A stretch of DNA of 64,000 nucleotides from assembly GCA_947446025.1 (NCBI GenBank), contig CANFEY010000004.1, positions 80,555 through 144,554 on the forward strand. The letters run 5' to 3'. The notes below the pieces were generated by a model. The model had not been told where the DNA came from. It saw only the letters and a program-made list of their open reading frames with translations, and searched no databases. A program made the position numbers and the translations under genes. Below are positions 9,326-20,381 of this stretch, one piece after another; position 1 is the first letter of the stretch; every line of letters starts with the position of its first letter. Source of the DNA: Bryobacterales bacterium (GTDB lineage: Bacteria; Acidobacteriota; Terriglobia; Bryobacterales; Bryobacteraceae).

Positions 9326-10900
9326 GTGAAACGTCTTTCTCTCGTGCTGTTGCTGGTGGCGGGCGCTTATGCGGCTGACCTGCGGCTGATCAATGCGGTG
9401 AAGCAGCAGGATGCCAAATCCGTCCGCGCGCTGCTCACTCAAAAAGCCGACGTCAACGCCACCGAGCCCGACGGTTTCACCGCGCTCCACTGGGCCGCGC
9501 AGCACGACAATCTCGCCATCGCCGACCTGCTGCTCTCCGCCGGCGCGAAACCCTCCATCGCTAGCCGCTACAAAATCACGCCCCTGTCGCTCGCCGCCAC
9601 TAACGGCAGCGCCCCCATGATCGAACGGCTCCTCAAAGCCGGCGTCGATCCCAACAGCACCTCCGAAGAAGGCCAGACCGCCCTGATGACCGCCGCGCTC
9701 ACCGGCAACGTGGACGCCGTGAAAGCGCTGCTGGCCCACGGAGCCAACGTCAACACAGCCGAGCCTCTGCAGAACCAAACCGCCCTGATGTGGGCAGCAT
9801 CGGAAGGCCGCACCGGCGCCGCCGCCATGCTGGTCGAATTCGGAGCCGACGTCAAAGCCAAATCCAAGGGCGGTTTCACGCCCTTCCTATTCGCCGTCCG
9901 CAACGGCCACATCGACGACGCCACTCTGCTCCTCGATCACGGCGCCAACATCAATGACGCCGCCCCCGATACCACCACCGCCCTCAACATGGCCGTCGTG
10001 AACGCCTACTTCGAACTCGCATCCGTACTGGTCAAGCGCGGCGCGAACCCCAACGCGCCCGACCCACGAGGTTCCGCCCTCCACACCCTGGCCTGGCTCC
10101 GCAAGCCCGGTGCCGATGGCGCGGCCGGCGTCGGCAACACGCCCCACGGCCCGCCGCCTCCGCAAGGCAACGTGACGTCCTTCGAACTCGCCAAGACCCT
10201 GCTGGAACACGGCGCGAACCCCAACATCCGCGTCGATTGGAAGGAAAACCGCTTCGACAACGGCGGTGGAACCACACGCAACCCCCCGAACATCCAGCTG
10301 GGCCGCCACTTCCTGAGCTTCGTCGGAGCCACGCCCTTCTACATCGCCGCCTTCAACGGCGACGCTCCTTATATGAAGCTTCTAGCCGACCACGGCGCTG
10401 ACCCCAAGCTAGGCACCGTGCAGAAGATCACCCCGCTGATGGCCGCCGCCGGCCTCGGCTACTGGGAAGGCGAAGCCCCTGGCCCCTTCTCCGGCTGCAC
10501 CGAAGCCGAGCGCCTGGAAGCCGTCAAGCTAGCCGTCGCCCTCGGCAATGATGTCAACGCCGTGGCCAACTTCGGCGACTACGAAATCGAAGGCCCGCCC
10601 GAATACACGCTCCTCTACTACCCCTACAACATGGACGCCTTGCGCGACAAAGTCCTAGGCGACCCCCGCTGGGACGGCAGCACCCCGTTGATCGGCGCAG
10701 TCATCTCCGCGCAGCCCTCACTGGTGCAATACCTGCTAGACCAAGGCGCCAAGCCGGACATTAGAACCAAAGCCGGTTGGACCCCGCTTTCCGTAGCCGA
10801 AGGCGTCTTCTACGCCAACGCCAAGAAGGAATTCCCCCAAGCCGCCGCCCTCCTTCGCAAAGCCCTAGCACCCCCCCGCAGCACTGAACAGCGACCGTAA
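9326..10900 (+). CDS. Secreted ankyrin-repeat protein
   Basis: A 524-residue protein with a short signal peptide (KRLSLVLLLVAGAYAA) and about ten ankyrin repeats, e.g. DGFTALHWAAQHDNLAIADL and the recurring HGANVN/HGANPN turn motif. The GTG at 9326 is chosen because GGAGG (9314-9318) lies seven bases upstream. Ankyrin arrays bind proteins; a periplasmic or outer-surface location follows from the signal peptide. The last codons and the stop are contributed by a dispersed palindromic repeat (10882-10914). It is divergent from the TonB receptor gene, with about 118 bases between them. Confidence 0.85.
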   Translation: MKRLSLVLLLVAGAYAADLRLINAVKQQDAKSVRALLTQKADVNATEPDGFTALHWAAQHDNLAIADLLLSAGAKPSIASRYKITPLSLAATNGSAPMIERLLKAGVDPNSTSEEGQTALMTAALTGNVDAVKALLAHGANVNTAEPLQNQTALMWAASEGRTGAAAMLVEFGADVKAKSKGGFTPFLFAVRNGHIDDATLLLDHGANINDAAPDTTTALNMAVVNAYFELASVLVKRGANPNAPDPRGSALHTLAWLRKPGADGAAGVGNTPHGPPPPQGNVTSFELAKTLLEHGANPNIRVDWKENRFDNGGGTTRNPPNIQLGRHFLSFVGATPFYIAAFNGDAPYMKLLADHGADPKLGTVQKITPLMAAAGLGYWEGEAPGPFSGCTEAERLEAVKLAVALGNDVNAVANFGDYEIEGPPEYTLLYYPYNMDALRDKVLGDPRWDGSTPLIGAVISAQPSLVQYLLDQGAKPDIRTKAGWTPLSVAEGVFYANAKKEFPQAAALLRKALAPPRSTEQRP

Positions 10901-10914
10901 GGGAGCGGACAGAC
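10882..10914 (+). repeat. Palindromic dispersed repeat, family A, copy 1 (half element)
   Basis: Contains the family core GCGACCGTAAGGGAGC followed by GGACAGAC, nearly identical to the right arm of the 16477-16569 hairpin. The stop codon of the ankyrin gene (10898-10900) is inside it. Confidence 0.75.
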
Positions 10915-10961
10915 GAGGTAGCGCTGAGTTCCCGACTTCCGTTCTGGATCGTGGGCAAACT

Positions 10962-11085
10962 ATGCGCGAGACCGGCACCAACCAGTCGGAGTTGGCCCGC
11001 CGCTTGAACATATGCTGGACCCGAATCACACCACGCGCACTGAGAAACTCCAGGCCGCGCTCGAAGTACTCGCTATTAGCCCTTC
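10962..11085 (+). pseudogene. HTH antitoxin-like remnant (HicB type), frameshifted
   Basis: One frame reads RETGTNQSELARRLNI, a Cro/HTH helix pair typical of HicB-type antitoxins. After a frame change near 11013 the sequence reads LDPNHTTRTEKLQAALEVL, which matches the region usually following that HTH in the same family. The N-terminal part is missing and the 3' end runs into the convergent ABC ATPase gene. This is a degraded fragment and not a working gene. Confidence 0.5.
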
Positions 11086-11834
11086 ACCGCCGGCTCATCT
11101 CGCTCCACCTTGCCGTCCCGCACGTGGATAATCCGGTGCGCATGCATTGCGATGTCGTGCTCGTGCGTCACCAGCACAATGGTGTTCCCCTGATCGTGCA
11201 GCCGCTGGAACAGCGCCATGATTTCCACGCCCGTCGCCGTATCCAGCGCGCCCGTGGGCTCATCCGCCAGCAGAATTGACGGATCATTCACCAGCGCTCG
11301 GGCAATCGCCACGCGCTGCCGCTGCCCGCCCGATAGCTCGCTCGGCTTGTGCAGCATGCGCTGCTCCAGATCCACCGCCCGCAACGCGCCCTTCGCCTTC
11401 TCCGTCCGCTGCTTCGCCGTCAGTCCCGCATAAATCAGCGGCAACTCCACATTGTGCAGCGCCGTCGCCCGAGCCAGCAGATTAAACGTCTGGAACACGA
11501 ATCCGATTTCCTTGTTGCGGATGCGCGCCAGCTCATCGTCGTCCATATCGCTGACCAGATTCCCGTTCAGGTAATACAGCCCCGAGGACGGCGAATCCAA
11601 GCACCCGATCAGATTCATCAGCGTCGACTTACCCGACCCCGACGGACCCATGATCGCCACGTACTCGCCCTTGCGGATCTCCACGTCCATGCCCGCCACG
11701 GCGTGAATCGTCTGGTCGCCCATCACGTAGGTCTTCATCAAATCCCACGTGCGGATGATGACGCCTTCGCGCCGCAACTTCGTGCCCAGCTGGGCTTTCG
11801 TCAAGCTCTTGTCGAGAACCGCGGATTCTGGCAT
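11076..11834 (-). CDS. ABC transporter ATPase, MacB/LolD type
   Basis: A 252-residue nucleotide-binding subunit. Walker A is GPSGSGKST, the Q-loop region FVFQTFNLL, the signature [15 protein letters not shown] and Walker [13 protein letters not shown], followed by [12 protein letters not shown] with the switch His. The FNLL and EPTGALD variants are typical of the MacB/LolD/FtsE group. Start ATG 11834 follows the adaptor gene by seven bases, with AAGGGA upstream. It probably works with the adjacent periplasmic adaptor, but no FtsX/MacB-type permease gene is next to it; downstream lies only the antitoxin remnant. Confidence 0.9.
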   Translation of the reverse strand: MPESAVLDKSLTKAQLGTKLRREGVIIRTWDLMKTYVMGDQTIHAVAGMDVEIRKGEYVAIMGPSGSGKSTLMNLIGCLDSPSSGLYYLNGNLVSDMDDDELARIRNKEIGFVFQTFNLLARATALHNVELPLIYAGLTAKQRTEKAKGALRAVDLEQRMLHKPSELSGGQRQRVAIARALVNDPSILLADEPTGALDTATGVEIMALFQRLHDQGNTIVLVTHEHDIAMHAHRIIHVRDGKVERDEPAVKG

Positions 11835-11841
11835 CGCGCGG

Positions 11842-13290
11842 TTATCCCTTATTCTCCAGCTCAACACCCGTTCGATTGTCGATATTCACCTTGGTCCCCG
11901 GCCTCAGGTTGCGAATCGTCTGATAGGGACCCACCATGATCTCCGCGCCCGCCTCCAAACCTTCCGTGACTTCGATGTCGGTGGCGCCCGTAATGCCCGT
12001 CTTCACCGCCGTGAATTCCGCCAGCCCGTTCTTGACCACGAACACGCCCGTGACTTCCTCGCGGCTCACTTCCTGCGCTGCAATGTCGATTGGACCCCGG
12101 CTGTCTTTCGCCTCAACCTTGACGCCCTTCTGCGCCGCTTCCTTTGCCGCCACTTCCAGATCGCCCTTCTGCCGCACCGTCAGCGCCTGAATCGGGATCC
12201 TGATGATGTCATTCCGCGTCGCCACAGTGATCTTCGCCGTGCAGGAAAGCCCCGGTCGCACCGTATCCGGTGGATTGTCCAGCGCGATCACCACTTTGAA
12301 ATCCTTGGCTTCGTTCGATGACGTATTGTTCGCCGCCACCGCGCCCGTTGACCGCAAAATCGCCGTGTTGCCGATCTCAATCACGTGCCCCGGAAACTTC
12401 TGGTCCGGCACCGCGTCAATCGTAACTTCCGTCGCCTGCCCCAGCCGCAACGTCACGATGTCGGTCTCATCCACTTTGACTTCCGCCGTGATCAGACTCA
12501 TGTCCGCAATCGTCATCACTGCCGATGCAGCCGAGTTCTGCACGCCCGGCACCACCGTCTCACCGATGCGCACCGGCAGATTCGTCACGATCCCATCCAG
12601 TGGAGCAATCACATCGAACTTCGCCAGCACGTCCACCTGACGTTTCAATTGCGCCTGCGCCTGCGCCACCCGCCGCTGTGAGGAGTTGATCTGCGCCATG
12701 GTCTGCGAACGTTGGGAAACCATCTGCTTTAGCCGCAACTCCGCTTCCCGCAGCCCCGCCTGCTGTTGCTCATACTCGGCTTTCTTCTGGTCGTATTCCT
12801 GCCGCGCGATCACCTGCGCTTCCCACAGCTCCGCCACGCGGTTGAAGTTCACCCGCGATAGCTCCATCTGCGCCCGCGTCCGGGCGATGGACGCCTCTTG
12901 AATCGCCATGCTGTCGTCAGACACCCGCAGTCCGACTTCCGTGGAGGCCGCATCCGCTTCCACTGAAGCTACGTTCGCCCGCTGCGCCTCCAGGTCCGCC
13001 GCCGCCTGCACGCTTTCCACGCGCGCCACCACCTGGCCCTTTTTCACGTACTGCCCCTCAGCCACCATCAATTCCACGATGCGCCCTTGTGCGTTCGCGG
13101 CAAGATTCGTGTAGGTGCGCGGCTTGATTTCGCCCGACGCGGTTACCTGCGAAATCAGCGTTCCTCGCACAGCCGTTGTAGTCTGTACCGTCACTTGGCC
13201 GCTTTGCCGGTAGCGAATGCTCGCGACCACACCGCCGCCGATGGCGGCCAGTACTGTCAGTCCGATTGCTACTTTCCAACCTGTTTTCAC
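11842..13290 (-). CDS. Periplasmic adaptor protein of MacA/HlyD type
   Basis: A 482-residue membrane-fusion protein. It has an N-terminal membrane anchor ([19 protein letters not shown]), a lipoyl-like half ([23 protein letters not shown]), a long coiled-coil hairpin (about residues 100-230, rich in Ala, Gln and Glu), the second lipoyl half ([21 protein letters not shown]) and a beta-barrel domain. GTG 13290 is chosen because GAGGAG lies seven bases upstream; the in-frame TTG at 13332 has no such site. In tripartite efflux pumps it links an inner-membrane transporter to an outer-membrane channel. Only its ATPase partner is found here. Confidence 0.85.
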   Translation of the reverse strand: MKTGWKVAIGLTVLAAIGGGVVASIRYRQSGQVTVQTTTAVRGTLISQVTASGEIKPRTYTNLAANAQGRIVELMVAEGQYVKKGQVVARVESVQAAADLEAQRANVASVEADAASTEVGLRVSDDSMAIQEASIARTRAQMELSRVNFNRVAELWEAQVIARQEYDQKKAEYEQQQAGLREAELRLKQMVSQRSQTMAQINSSQRRVAQAQAQLKRQVDVLAKFDVIAPLDGIVTNLPVRIGETVVPGVQNSAASAVMTIADMSLITAEVKVDETDIVTLRLGQATEVTIDAVPDQKFPGHVIEIGNTAILRSTGAVAANNTSSNEAKDFKVVIALDNPPDTVRPGLSCTAKITVATRNDIIRIPIQALTVRQKGDLEVAAKEAAQKGVKVEAKDSRGPIDIAAQEVSREEVTGVFVVKNGLAEFTAVKTGITGATDIEVTEGLEAGAEIMVGPYQTIRNLRPGTKVNIDNRTGVELENKG

Positions 13291-13740
13291 CGATACGCTC
13301 CTCTTATCCGCCGCGAACTCGTATGTAGACAACGACGAACCTACCGCAGCGAAAGTTCCACTCTATGACGATGCAGTACTGACGCCAAGGGATGGGTTTT
13401 CTTTCAAAATCATCGTGGCGGGACGCCTGCTCATTAGTGTCCCACGAAAGCATTTTCCGCGGGGACACATGCACGCCGTCTGCCAGGTCCGTACTAGGAA
13501 ACGTCCTGTGGGAAAAATGTTTCCGTTTCTGTCACTTTACGAATTATGGCTTGTAACTTATTCAAAACAGACCTTTTAAAATTTCTTAACTTTCGCTTCC
13601 CCTTAGGATTAACTGTGCTATTCTAGGAGCCCGGTGAAGGACAAGGGAGCCACTCTCGGCCATGTACGCCAGTATTCCCACAGCGTGTGGAAATTGTGTG
13701 GGAAAGCTTCGTCCGCTTGCTCGTAACGAGGAGATCCGTA
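13291..13740. promoter_or_regulatory. Intergenic region upstream of dnaA with DnaA-box-like sites
   Basis: 450 bases between divergent genes with no convincing ORF. DnaA-box-like 9-mers (two mismatches from TGTGGATAA) lie at 13506-13514 and 13697-13705 (both TGTGGGAAA) and at 13686-13694 (TGTGGAAAT). An AT-rich stretch spans about 13555-13620. GAGGAG at 13728-13733 is the ribosome site of dnaA. The boxes suggest DnaA autoregulation or an upstream part of a bipartite origin. Confidence 0.55.
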
Positions 13741-15108
13741 GTGCAAATGCAGTCCGATAAGGGCGCGGCGACAGCGCCTTCCACCACCGCTACGGCGTGG
13801 GAACAAATCAAGACTCAGCTCGCTGGGCAACTTGCTCCGCAGGAGTTTGAGAATTGGGTGCAGTCCACCGCCCAGCTGTCCTTTGCGGATGGCACGCTCA
13901 CGGTGCAAGTCGCAGACCAGGTCAACAAAGAGTTCCTGGAGCAGGAATATGGGGGGCAAATCGACATCCTGTCGCGTCGCTTAGGACTCGGCGTGGAGCG
14001 AATCGTCTACGTCCCCGGTGCTGCGGCGCGCTCCGAAGCGTTGCCTTCCTCCGCCCCGCGCTTTGTGGCGGAACCGGCCTTTGCCTCCATCAGCGGTCAG
14101 CTCAATCCCAAGTTCCGCTTCGAAAATTTTGTGGTCGGCTCCTGCAACCAGTTCGCGCACGCCGCCGCGCAGGCCGTTGCCTCCAGCCCTTCCCGCACCT
14201 ATAACCCGCTTTTCATCTACGGCGGTGTGGGAATGGGCAAAACCCACCTGATGCACGCCATCGGCACAGCCCTGCTGGAGCGTTACCCCAACATCCGCGT
14301 CGTCTACACCTCCAGCGAACGCTTCATGAATGAGATGGTCAGTTGTATTAAGGCCAATCGCAAGGAATCGTTCCGGCGTCACTATCGCTCCGCTGACGTG
14401 TTGCTGATCGACGACATTCAAATCCTCGCCGGCCGCGAAGGTACCCAGGAAGAGTTCTTCCACACGTTTAACGAACTCTACGAAAGCCAGAAACAAATCA
14501 TCATCTCCAGCGACTTGCCGCCGAAAAGCATGCCCGGTTTGGTAGAACGCCTGCGCTCCCGCTTTGAGTGGGGCCTGATGGTGGACGTTCAACCTCCCGA
14601 CCTCGAAACCAAGATGGCCATCCTCGATAAAATCGCCGAGCACAACCAGGTCCATTTACCCGAAGACGTCCGCATCTTCATCGCCACTAAGACCAAGTCC
14701 AACGTGCGCGAACTCGAAGGCGCGCTGGTGAAGTTGATCGCCTACTCCTCCATGAGTCACTCGCCCATCACGCTGACCATGGCGCAGCAAAACTTGAAGT
14801 ACCTCACCTGTACCACCGAACGCCGCATCACCATGGAGAGCGTTCTACGGGCCGTGGCGGACCACTTCAGCTTGACTCCCGCACAGGTGAAGCAGAAGTC
14901 CAACTCCCGCCAAATCACCTACCCGCGGCAGATCGCCATGTATCTTATCAAGGATCTCACCCAGGCATCTTTGCCCGAAATCGGCCGCATGTTCGCCGGA
15001 AAACACCACACCACGGTGCTCCATTCGGTGCAGAAAATTGAGAAGCTCCGCACCGAAGACCAAGATCTCAACAGCTTGCTCCACAGCCTAATTGATAGAA
15101 TCCATTAG
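13741..15108 (+). CDS. dnaA: Chromosomal replication initiator DnaA
   Basis: DnaA binds 9-base boxes in the origin, melts it and loads the helicase. The 455-residue product has domain I (about 15-80, WEQIKTQL... FENWV), a short linker, the AAA+ domain with Walker A GGVGMGKTHL (about residue 161) and Walker B LLIDDIQ (about 221), and domain IV ending in the DnaA signature GKHHTTVLHSVQKIEKL. The GTG at 13741 sits seven bases after GAGGAG; an ATG two codons later is possible. Followed by oriC-like sequence and dnaN, the standard bacterial order. Confidence 0.97.
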   Translation: MQMQSDKGAATAPSTTATAWEQIKTQLAGQLAPQEFENWVQSTAQLSFADGTLTVQVADQVNKEFLEQEYGGQIDILSRRLGLGVERIVYVPGAAARSEALPSSAPRFVAEPAFASISGQLNPKFRFENFVVGSCNQFAHAAAQAVASSPSRTYNPLFIYGGVGMGKTHLMHAIGTALLERYPNIRVVYTSSERFMNEMVSCIKANRKESFRRHYRSADVLLIDDIQILAGREGTQEEFFHTFNELYESQKQIIISSDLPPKSMPGLVERLRSRFEWGLMVDVQPPDLETKMAILDKIAEHNQVHLPEDVRIFIATKTKSNVRELEGALVKLIAYSSMSHSPITLTMAQQNLKYLTCTTERRITMESVLRAVADHFSLTPAQVKQKSNSRQITYPRQIAMYLIKDLTQASLPEIGRMFAGKHHTTVLHSVQKIEKLRTEDQDLNSLLHSLIDRIH

Positions 15109-15355
15109 GTTTGCTTTTGTTATCCACAGTAGGGGTTTGAAAAAGGTTGTTGGAAGCTGTGGGAGAGTCCTGAGGCTGTCCAGTTGTAGTGGAAAGTTGC
15201 ACCGCCTCTTCCACAACTTTCATAGACTTAACCCCTCGGTGTTGCTATAATTTACCAGGAAATCAACGTTTCAACAGTCCCTATGAATTGAAGTTCTATC
15301 TGTACTCTTATAATTACTTCAATACAGAAGAACTTCTTCAGGAGCAAACCTGTCC
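15109..15355. other. Probable oriC between dnaA and dnaN
   Basis: Contains a perfect DnaA box TTATCCACA at 15120-15128, a 7/9 match at 15207-15215 (reads TCTTCCACA) and a weaker TGTGGGAGA at 15158-15166. The second half (about 15235-15335) is clearly AT-rich for this genome, as expected of an unwinding element. The dnaA-oriC-dnaN order is classic. Not tested here: GC-skew inversion, which would be decisive. Confidence 0.65.
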
Positions 15356-16468
15356 ATGGAATTTACCGTTAGCAGGGCCGACCTGGTTCGCGAACTGAAC
15401 CTGTCACAAGGCGTGGTCGAGAAAAAGACCACCATTCCGATCCTCTCGAACATTCTGGTCGAAGCCGACCGGGATCGCATCGTGCTGACCGCGACGGATC
15501 TTGAATTGGGCATCCGTGTCTCTTGTCCGGCACGTGTGAAGAAAGCCGGAGCTGGAACCATTCCAGCGCGCCGCTTGCTGGATTATGTCCGCCTGCTGCC
15601 CGAATCAGATGTGCAGGTGAAGACGCTCGACAATCATTGGGCCAGTATTGTTTCGGGCCGCTCACGTACCCGCATTGCTGGCATGTCGCGTGAGAGCTTC
15701 CCCGAACTCCCCGTCATGCCTCCGGTGTTGGCGGAGATGCCGATTGGTGTCTTGGGTGGAATGATTAGTAAGACGATTTTTTCCATCTCCACCGAAGAGT
15801 CCCGCTTCACACTGAACGGCGCATTGATGGTTCTGAGAAAAGGCGGCATCGTGATGGTTGCCACCGACGGACATCGTTTAGCGATGGTCGAGAGCACCGA
15901 AGAACTCCCGGGCGTCACGGGAGCGTATCGGGCGCTGCTGCCGCGCAAGGCCATGATGGAACTGCAAAAGCTCGCGGGCGACTCCGACCCCGCCGCGGTG
16001 GTGCGTTTCTCCGGCGACGAGAATCATCTCTTCTTCGAACTCGGTGAACGCCTGCTGCTGAGCCGCAAACTCACCGGCAACTTCCCTGATTACGAACGTG
16101 TGTTGCCGAAAGAGCAGCCGCATTCGGTCACCATCAACAAAGACGAGTTCCGCGGCTCCATCGAACGCGTAGCCCAATTCTCTGACGAACGTTCCCGCGC
16201 CATCCGCGTACACGTTGGTCCTGGTGAGATGAAGATTCACTCCTCCGTCTCCGACACCGGCGATAGCGAAGAAAGCATCCCGGTCACCTACGACGGCCCC
16301 CCCGTCGAAATCGGTTTCAACGCCCAATATCTCCTCGACTTCTTCCGCGCCGTCGGAACCGACGAGGTCCGCTTCCTGTTCAAGGACGCGCACAGCGCCG
16401 GCGAACTCCGCGCCGGCGGTGAGGGAGCCGACCAATACCGATACGTGATCATGCCGATGCGGATTTGA
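15356..16468 (+). CDS. dnaN: DNA polymerase III beta subunit (sliding clamp)
   Basis: The 370-residue clamp is a dimeric ring that tethers DNA polymerase and other partners to DNA. Length and three-domain organisation match DnaN: domain I begins MEFTVSRADLVRELNL, the RLLDYVRLLP and SRKLTGNFPDYERVLP segments are hallmarks of the family, and the C-terminus ends in the conserved YVIMPMRI, part of the partner-binding pocket. AGGAG lies somewhat far (about 13 bases) upstream of the ATG. It sits between oriC and gyrB. Confidence 0.97.
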   Translation: MEFTVSRADLVRELNLSQGVVEKKTTIPILSNILVEADRDRIVLTATDLELGIRVSCPARVKKAGAGTIPARRLLDYVRLLPESDVQVKTLDNHWASIVSGRSRTRIAGMSRESFPELPVMPPVLAEMPIGVLGGMISKTIFSISTEESRFTLNGALMVLRKGGIVMVATDGHRLAMVESTEELPGVTGAYRALLPRKAMMELQKLAGDSDPAAVVRFSGDENHLFFELGERLLLSRKLTGNFPDYERVLPKEQPHSVTINKDEFRGSIERVAQFSDERSRAIRVHVGPGEMKIHSSVSDTGDSEESIPVTYDGPPVEIGFNAQYLLDFFRAVGTDEVRFLFKDAHSAGELRAGGEGADQYRYVIMPMRI

Positions 16469-16476
16469 TGAGGAGC

Positions 16477-16569
16477 GTCTGTCGGCTCCCTTACGGTCGC
16501 CGTTCATTGCTGGGTGCCCACCTCAGCCCCCCTCAGCAATGAACAGCGACCGTAAGGGAGCCGACAGAC
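16477..16569. repeat. Long hairpin of dispersed repeat family A (complete copy)
   Basis: Two 36-base arms, 16477-16512 and 16534-16569, are inverted repeats with a single mismatch, separated by a 21-base loop. The right arm carries the family core GCGACCGTAAGGGAGC. It occupies most of the dnaN-gyrB gap. No U-run follows, so it does not look like a normal terminator, though a stem this long could affect dnaN/gyrB readthrough. Confidence 0.85.
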
Positions 16570-16574
16570 AGTAG

Positions 16575-19004
<2,430 letters not shown>

Positions 19005-19009
19005 GTCTG

Positions 19010-19290
19010 CTACTGGCCGCCCGCTGTTCGGCGGAGGCCTGCTTCGCAGACCCAACCCGCCTTGCGTTTGTTCGGTCCTGATGTGAGGCGGATCTTCACA
19101 AAGCCGGAGCCGGTCCCGCAACTCACACCGCTGTGCTGAAGTATTTTGCCATTGGAGTCCGGCGCGTTGATTTGCGGGAACCTGGCGAGATCCGGCGCAG
19201 AAGAATACGCCACACCCTGGCCTGAGCGGACCTGTCGATGAAAGTCGTCTACCTTCATCAACTGCACAAGTTTTGGGGAATCGACATAGA
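19010..19290 (-). pseudogene. Fragment of an SH3-like domain protein
   Basis: The minus-strand frame ending at 19010 reads ILQHSGVSCGTGSGFVKIRL and then KRKAGWVCEAGLRR, a pattern resembling bacterial SH3 modules. No good start codon with a ribosome site is seen. An ATG at 19258 would give only 82 residues, and the frame upstream overlaps the 5' part of the plus-strand gene at 19356. It covers most of the 350-base gap after gyrB. I read it as a remnant; a small working gene is possible. Confidence 0.35.
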
Positions 19291-19355
19291 GGACTGTAGA
19301 GTTCCGTGTCCTCACGAGACTGCACAGGCACTCTCCTGACCAAGCGGCGGACACA

Positions 19356-20381
19356 TTGAGGCTAGCGGAGTACCTGCGTGCGGCGCGCGGGCAGCAATTG
19401 CTTACACCGCAGCAAACGAAGCGAGTGCGGGCGGATCTTCTCGCGTGGACCGATACGCGTCTACGGCAAGGGCGCAGCGTTGAGCAATTGAATGATGAGC
19501 TGGCGGCGAACGTGCTGTTTCCCGACGACGACATCTATCGGTCCTATGCAGGATATCTGGAGCGAATTGCGGAAGAGGCAATACCCTCAGCGCCGGACTT
19601 GATGCGCATCAACCTCGCGGTCGGCATGACCTGCGCTTTCGACCAGACTTCCGTGATCTACCGGAAGGATCGAGCGGAGAGAATCGGCTGGATCAACGAA
19701 GTGGATTCCAATGGCTCGGTTGCGTGGGGTGTTGCGCCGATTGTGGCGGGGCAGCCGGATGCTTCTGGGAAGCGGATTCTTGCGGCCGGGCTGATGCATC
19801 GCTGGTGTACAAGTGCGTGGGGCAGCATCGAGCTCCGAATCTGGGAGATGGATAACAAACAATTGCGTCCTCTCCTGATACGCGGACTGGGTGCGCGGCG
19901 CGACGGAGAGATGACCGCGACGATTGAGGGTCAAGTTGTGACATTTCGCTACTCTACCTCCGCACCCGACGTAACGCTCCTGGTTCGGCCCGCGATTCAT
20001 CGGTACCGGATTGAAGGAAATCGCGTGACGCGTGTTCCCCCGTTTGCTGAGACGATCATCGGGTTCGTCGACGAATGGATCGACTTAGAAGGTGATCTAC
20101 TCCGGCAGACGAGCAGTCGTGAAGCGCTTCAGGCGCATGCGGACGCCATGAAGTGGAGAAGGAATGGGTCGGGAGAGCTGTTTCAAAGCAGCCGATGTAT
20201 GGGGACTCCGGCGCTTTGGCAGGTAGGGTTCAAGGCTTTCGACGGGCCGGAGGTGCGCTACTTCCTCATCAACGAGAACGGACCGGCCAACCTCCAAATG
20301 GCCGGGTTCACGACGCAACCTGTGCGCGAATGCCCAGTTGTTGGTGTCCCCGAGTTGACCGGTCCGCTACAATTTCACTAG
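19356..20381 (+). CDS. Hypothetical protein at head of polysaccharide cluster
   Basis: I do not recognise this 341-residue protein. It has no signal peptide or membrane segment. The N-terminus is helical (LAEYLRAARGQQLLTPQQTK) and the remainder looks mostly beta, with several Trp and Cys. The TTG start has no strong ribosome site; the frame is open only a little further upstream (to about 19290) with no better start. Its TAG stop overlaps the GTG of the next gene by one base, so it appears translationally linked to the Wzt-like ATPase and may belong to the polysaccharide cluster. Confidence 0.55.
   Translation: MRLAEYLRAARGQQLLTPQQTKRVRADLLAWTDTRLRQGRSVEQLNDELAANVLFPDDDIYRSYAGYLERIAEEAIPSAPDLMRINLAVGMTCAFDQTSVIYRKDRAERIGWINEVDSNGSVAWGVAPIVAGQPDASGKRILAAGLMHRWCTSAWGSIELRIWEMDNKQLRPLLIRGLGARRDGEMTATIEGQVVTFRYSTSAPDVTLLVRPAIHRYRIEGNRVTRVPPFAETIIGFVDEWIDLEGDLLRQTSSREALQAHADAMKWRRNGSGELFQSSRCMGTPALWQVGFKAFDGPEVRYFLINENGPANLQMAGFTTQPVRECPVVGVPELTGPLQFH

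Noticed and set aside
16477..16569. Rho-independent terminator after dnaN
   Set aside because: Stem is far too long and has no U-run; related sequence occurs elsewhere in the window, so it is called a dispersed repeat.
20153..20380. N-terminal extension of the Wzt-like ATPase
   Set aside because: The in-frame extension overlaps the preceding gene's coding sequence and reads as non-protein-like; GTG 20381 overlaps the stop and begins the ABC domain correctly.
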